From an uncultured Rhizobiaceae group bacterium (GTDB taxonomy: Bacteria; Pseudomonadota; Alphaproteobacteria; Rhizobiales; Rhizobiaceae): DNA of 64,000 nt. Both the position numbers and the translations under genes were made by a program. The notes beneath the pieces were generated by a model, which saw nothing but the letters and a program-made list of their open reading frames with translations, was not told where the DNA came from and ran no database searches. This document shows positions 62,994 through 64,000 of the stretch, in pieces. Numbering within the stretch: the first letter of the stretch is position 1; each line of letters begins with the position of its first letter. The stretch lies in NCBI GenBank assembly GCA_938044775.1, contig CALIOE010000027.1, positions 17,395-81,394 of the forward strand, given 5' to 3'.

Positions 62994-64000
62994 CTAAAAC
63001 TCATATCGGTAACCAGCAAATATATAGAATTCCTGGTTCTGCTCCTTAGTAAGATCGGTATCGCGGCTCGACCAGCGACCTCCCAATTCAATTTCGAAAC
63101 TTTTGCGTTTGGTAAGCTCATAGTTCGCCGTGATCGAAGGAATGACAAAGATTTCGCTACCGTCGATTCTTTTGAGATCGCGGTGCCCTATCTTAATCCG
63201 TGGCCGAATGCGCCATTTCTCGTTGATTGGAAAGCGGGCATACGCGTCGAGCAAGAACAGGTCCGAAGAATAGGTATTTGCATAGCGCAGTGTGGCGCTC
63301 AATATGTCATTGGGCCTGATCACTCCAACACCAACCAGCTGAGCCGACGCAAAGAATTCCGTCCCCGGTGATTCAACCGCCGGCACTCCACCAGACGCCG
63401 GATTGCCAGAAGTATGAAAGATTGTTCCGTCAAGGGTCGCCTGCCAAACATCATTTAAAGGGCGGGAATAGGTGACATTGAGAGACGACGATCGCGTGAC
63501 CCTATCGATCGCAAGTTCGCGAATTTGGCCCTCTGAAAATGTATTCCTGAGCTGACCAATTGTGTCGACAGTCTGGCCCTGGAGAGCATCTCGCAGACTT
63601 AGAGTGGGCGAATGGACGTAGTCTGCCCGGGCAGAAAAGCTCGATCCATCTTCAAATATATATGAACCGCTGATCAGGGCACGGTTTAGTCTGTCAAAGT
63701 AGAAGTCATAGTCTACAGAGGCGTAAAGCGACCGTCGGTCGTCCAGATACTGCGCCTCGATGCCAACCGCTCTGCGATCAATAAACGACTCCACTCTTTG
63801 CTCAAGTGCATAGAGCGATACATCCAGTCCCTTATATACATCTTGAAATTCAACACTCGCGGCATAGAACCAGCGGTCATCTGCGAAAGGTTCATCCCGA
63901 CTGCGGTCAACCGGTGAGCCGGCCGCAAAACTTAATGTTGTGTTCTCCCTGGGCTGCAGACTGAGCAAACCGCCATCAAACCGCCCGTATATGCCACCCT
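62994..64000 (-). CDS. Predicted outer-membrane beta-barrel protein (partial, 5' end off the right edge)
   Basis: About 335 C-terminal residues of a longer protein; the frame is open to the window edge, so the start is outside. The sequence is a run of alternating polar/hydrophobic strands with many Tyr, Phe, Ser and Asp and ends in YRYEF, the aromatic C-terminus usual for outer-membrane beta-barrels. No family is recognised. It converges on the Sel1-ankyrin gene with 52 bp between. Its place beside a multihaem cytochrome suggests it could be an outer-membrane partner, but this is inference. Confidence 0.65.
   Translation of the reverse strand, partial: GGIYGRFDGGLLSLQPRENTTLSFAAGSPVDRSRDEPFADDRWFYAASVEFQDVYKGLDVSLYALEQRVESFIDRRAVGIEAQYLDDRRSLYASVDYDFYFDRLNRALISGSYIFEDGSSFSARADYVHSPTLSLRDALQGQTVDTIGQLRNTFSEGQIRELAIDRVTRSSSLNVTYSRPLNDVWQATLDGTIFHTSGNPASGGVPAVESPGTEFFASAQLVGVGVIRPNDILSATLRYANTYSSDLFLLDAYARFPINEKWRIRPRIKIGHRDLKRIDGSEIFVIPSITANYELTKRKSFEIELGGRWSSRDTDLTKEQNQEFYIFAGYRYEF

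Overview
The window looks like the chromosome of an alphaproteobacterium of the order Hyphomicrobiales (Rhizobiales). The evidence is the gene content and order: argJ-parvulin-secA, carD-fdxA-S4-SUV3-type helicase, cobT/cobS beside dnaJ and bolA, aroK-aroB next to xerD, and CarD, CobS/CobT and ccm genes of the type usual there. DNA is GC-rich and densely coding on both strands. I see no rRNA, tRNA, CRISPR array or insertion sequence. The species cannot be named from the sequence alone.

Layout. 1-4.7 kb: argJ (cut by the left edge), a secreted parvulin and secA. 4.7-6.7 kb: two YafK-type L,D-transpeptidase-fold proteins, one membrane-anchored and one lipoprotein; the latter sits behind a perfect 16-bp palindrome. 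6.8-14.8 kb: accA, carD, fdxA, an S4 RNA-binding protein, a SUV3-like helicase, a DUF1127 protein, a DUF3108 protein and rpmB. 14.9-27 kb: YhhQ-type queuosine-precursor transporter, an SDR, a PAS/degenerate-GGDEF protein, a three-gene unit (cystathionine gamma-synthase-like, ChaN, ArgE), a FabH-like synthase, an esterase-like protein, cobT-cobS, a J-domain protein and bolA. 27.1-32.8 kb: one transglutaminase, a Sel1 protein, then the four-gene set circularly permuted ATP-grasp / alpha-E / transglutaminase / Anbu proteasome homologue, a widespread but functionally unresolved system. 32.8-39.6 kb: CNNM/HlyC family protein, aroB, aroK, a 47-residue membrane protein, xerD, an M48 lipoprotein protease and a thermonuclease-like protein.

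39.7-51.9 kb is a reductive pyrimidine-degradation locus: preT-preA (dihydropyrimidine dehydrogenase), a RutR-type TetR repressor, N-carbamoyl-beta-alanine amidase, an unrecognised exported protein, dihydropyrimidinase and an ABC importer (ATPase, GNAT, two permeases, binding protein), closed by a strong terminator. A near-perfect RutR box lies between the divergent repressor and amidase genes. gnd follows.

53.5-64 kb is the least familiar region. Two minus-strand genes encode an 18-heme c-type cytochrome built of five three-heme repeats and a membrane protein with two H-x13-H pairs expected to carry two b hemes. Divergent from them run ccmF, a doubtful small ORF, ccmH, ccmI, a membrane-anchored ferredoxin/FAD oxidoreductase and a Sel1-ankyrin protein; a beta-barrel-like protein converges from the right edge. 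Together they read as a possible transmembrane electron-transfer system with its own heme-ligation genes. The ccmF gene appears to lack a normal start codon, and parts of this region are clearly AT-richer than the rest.
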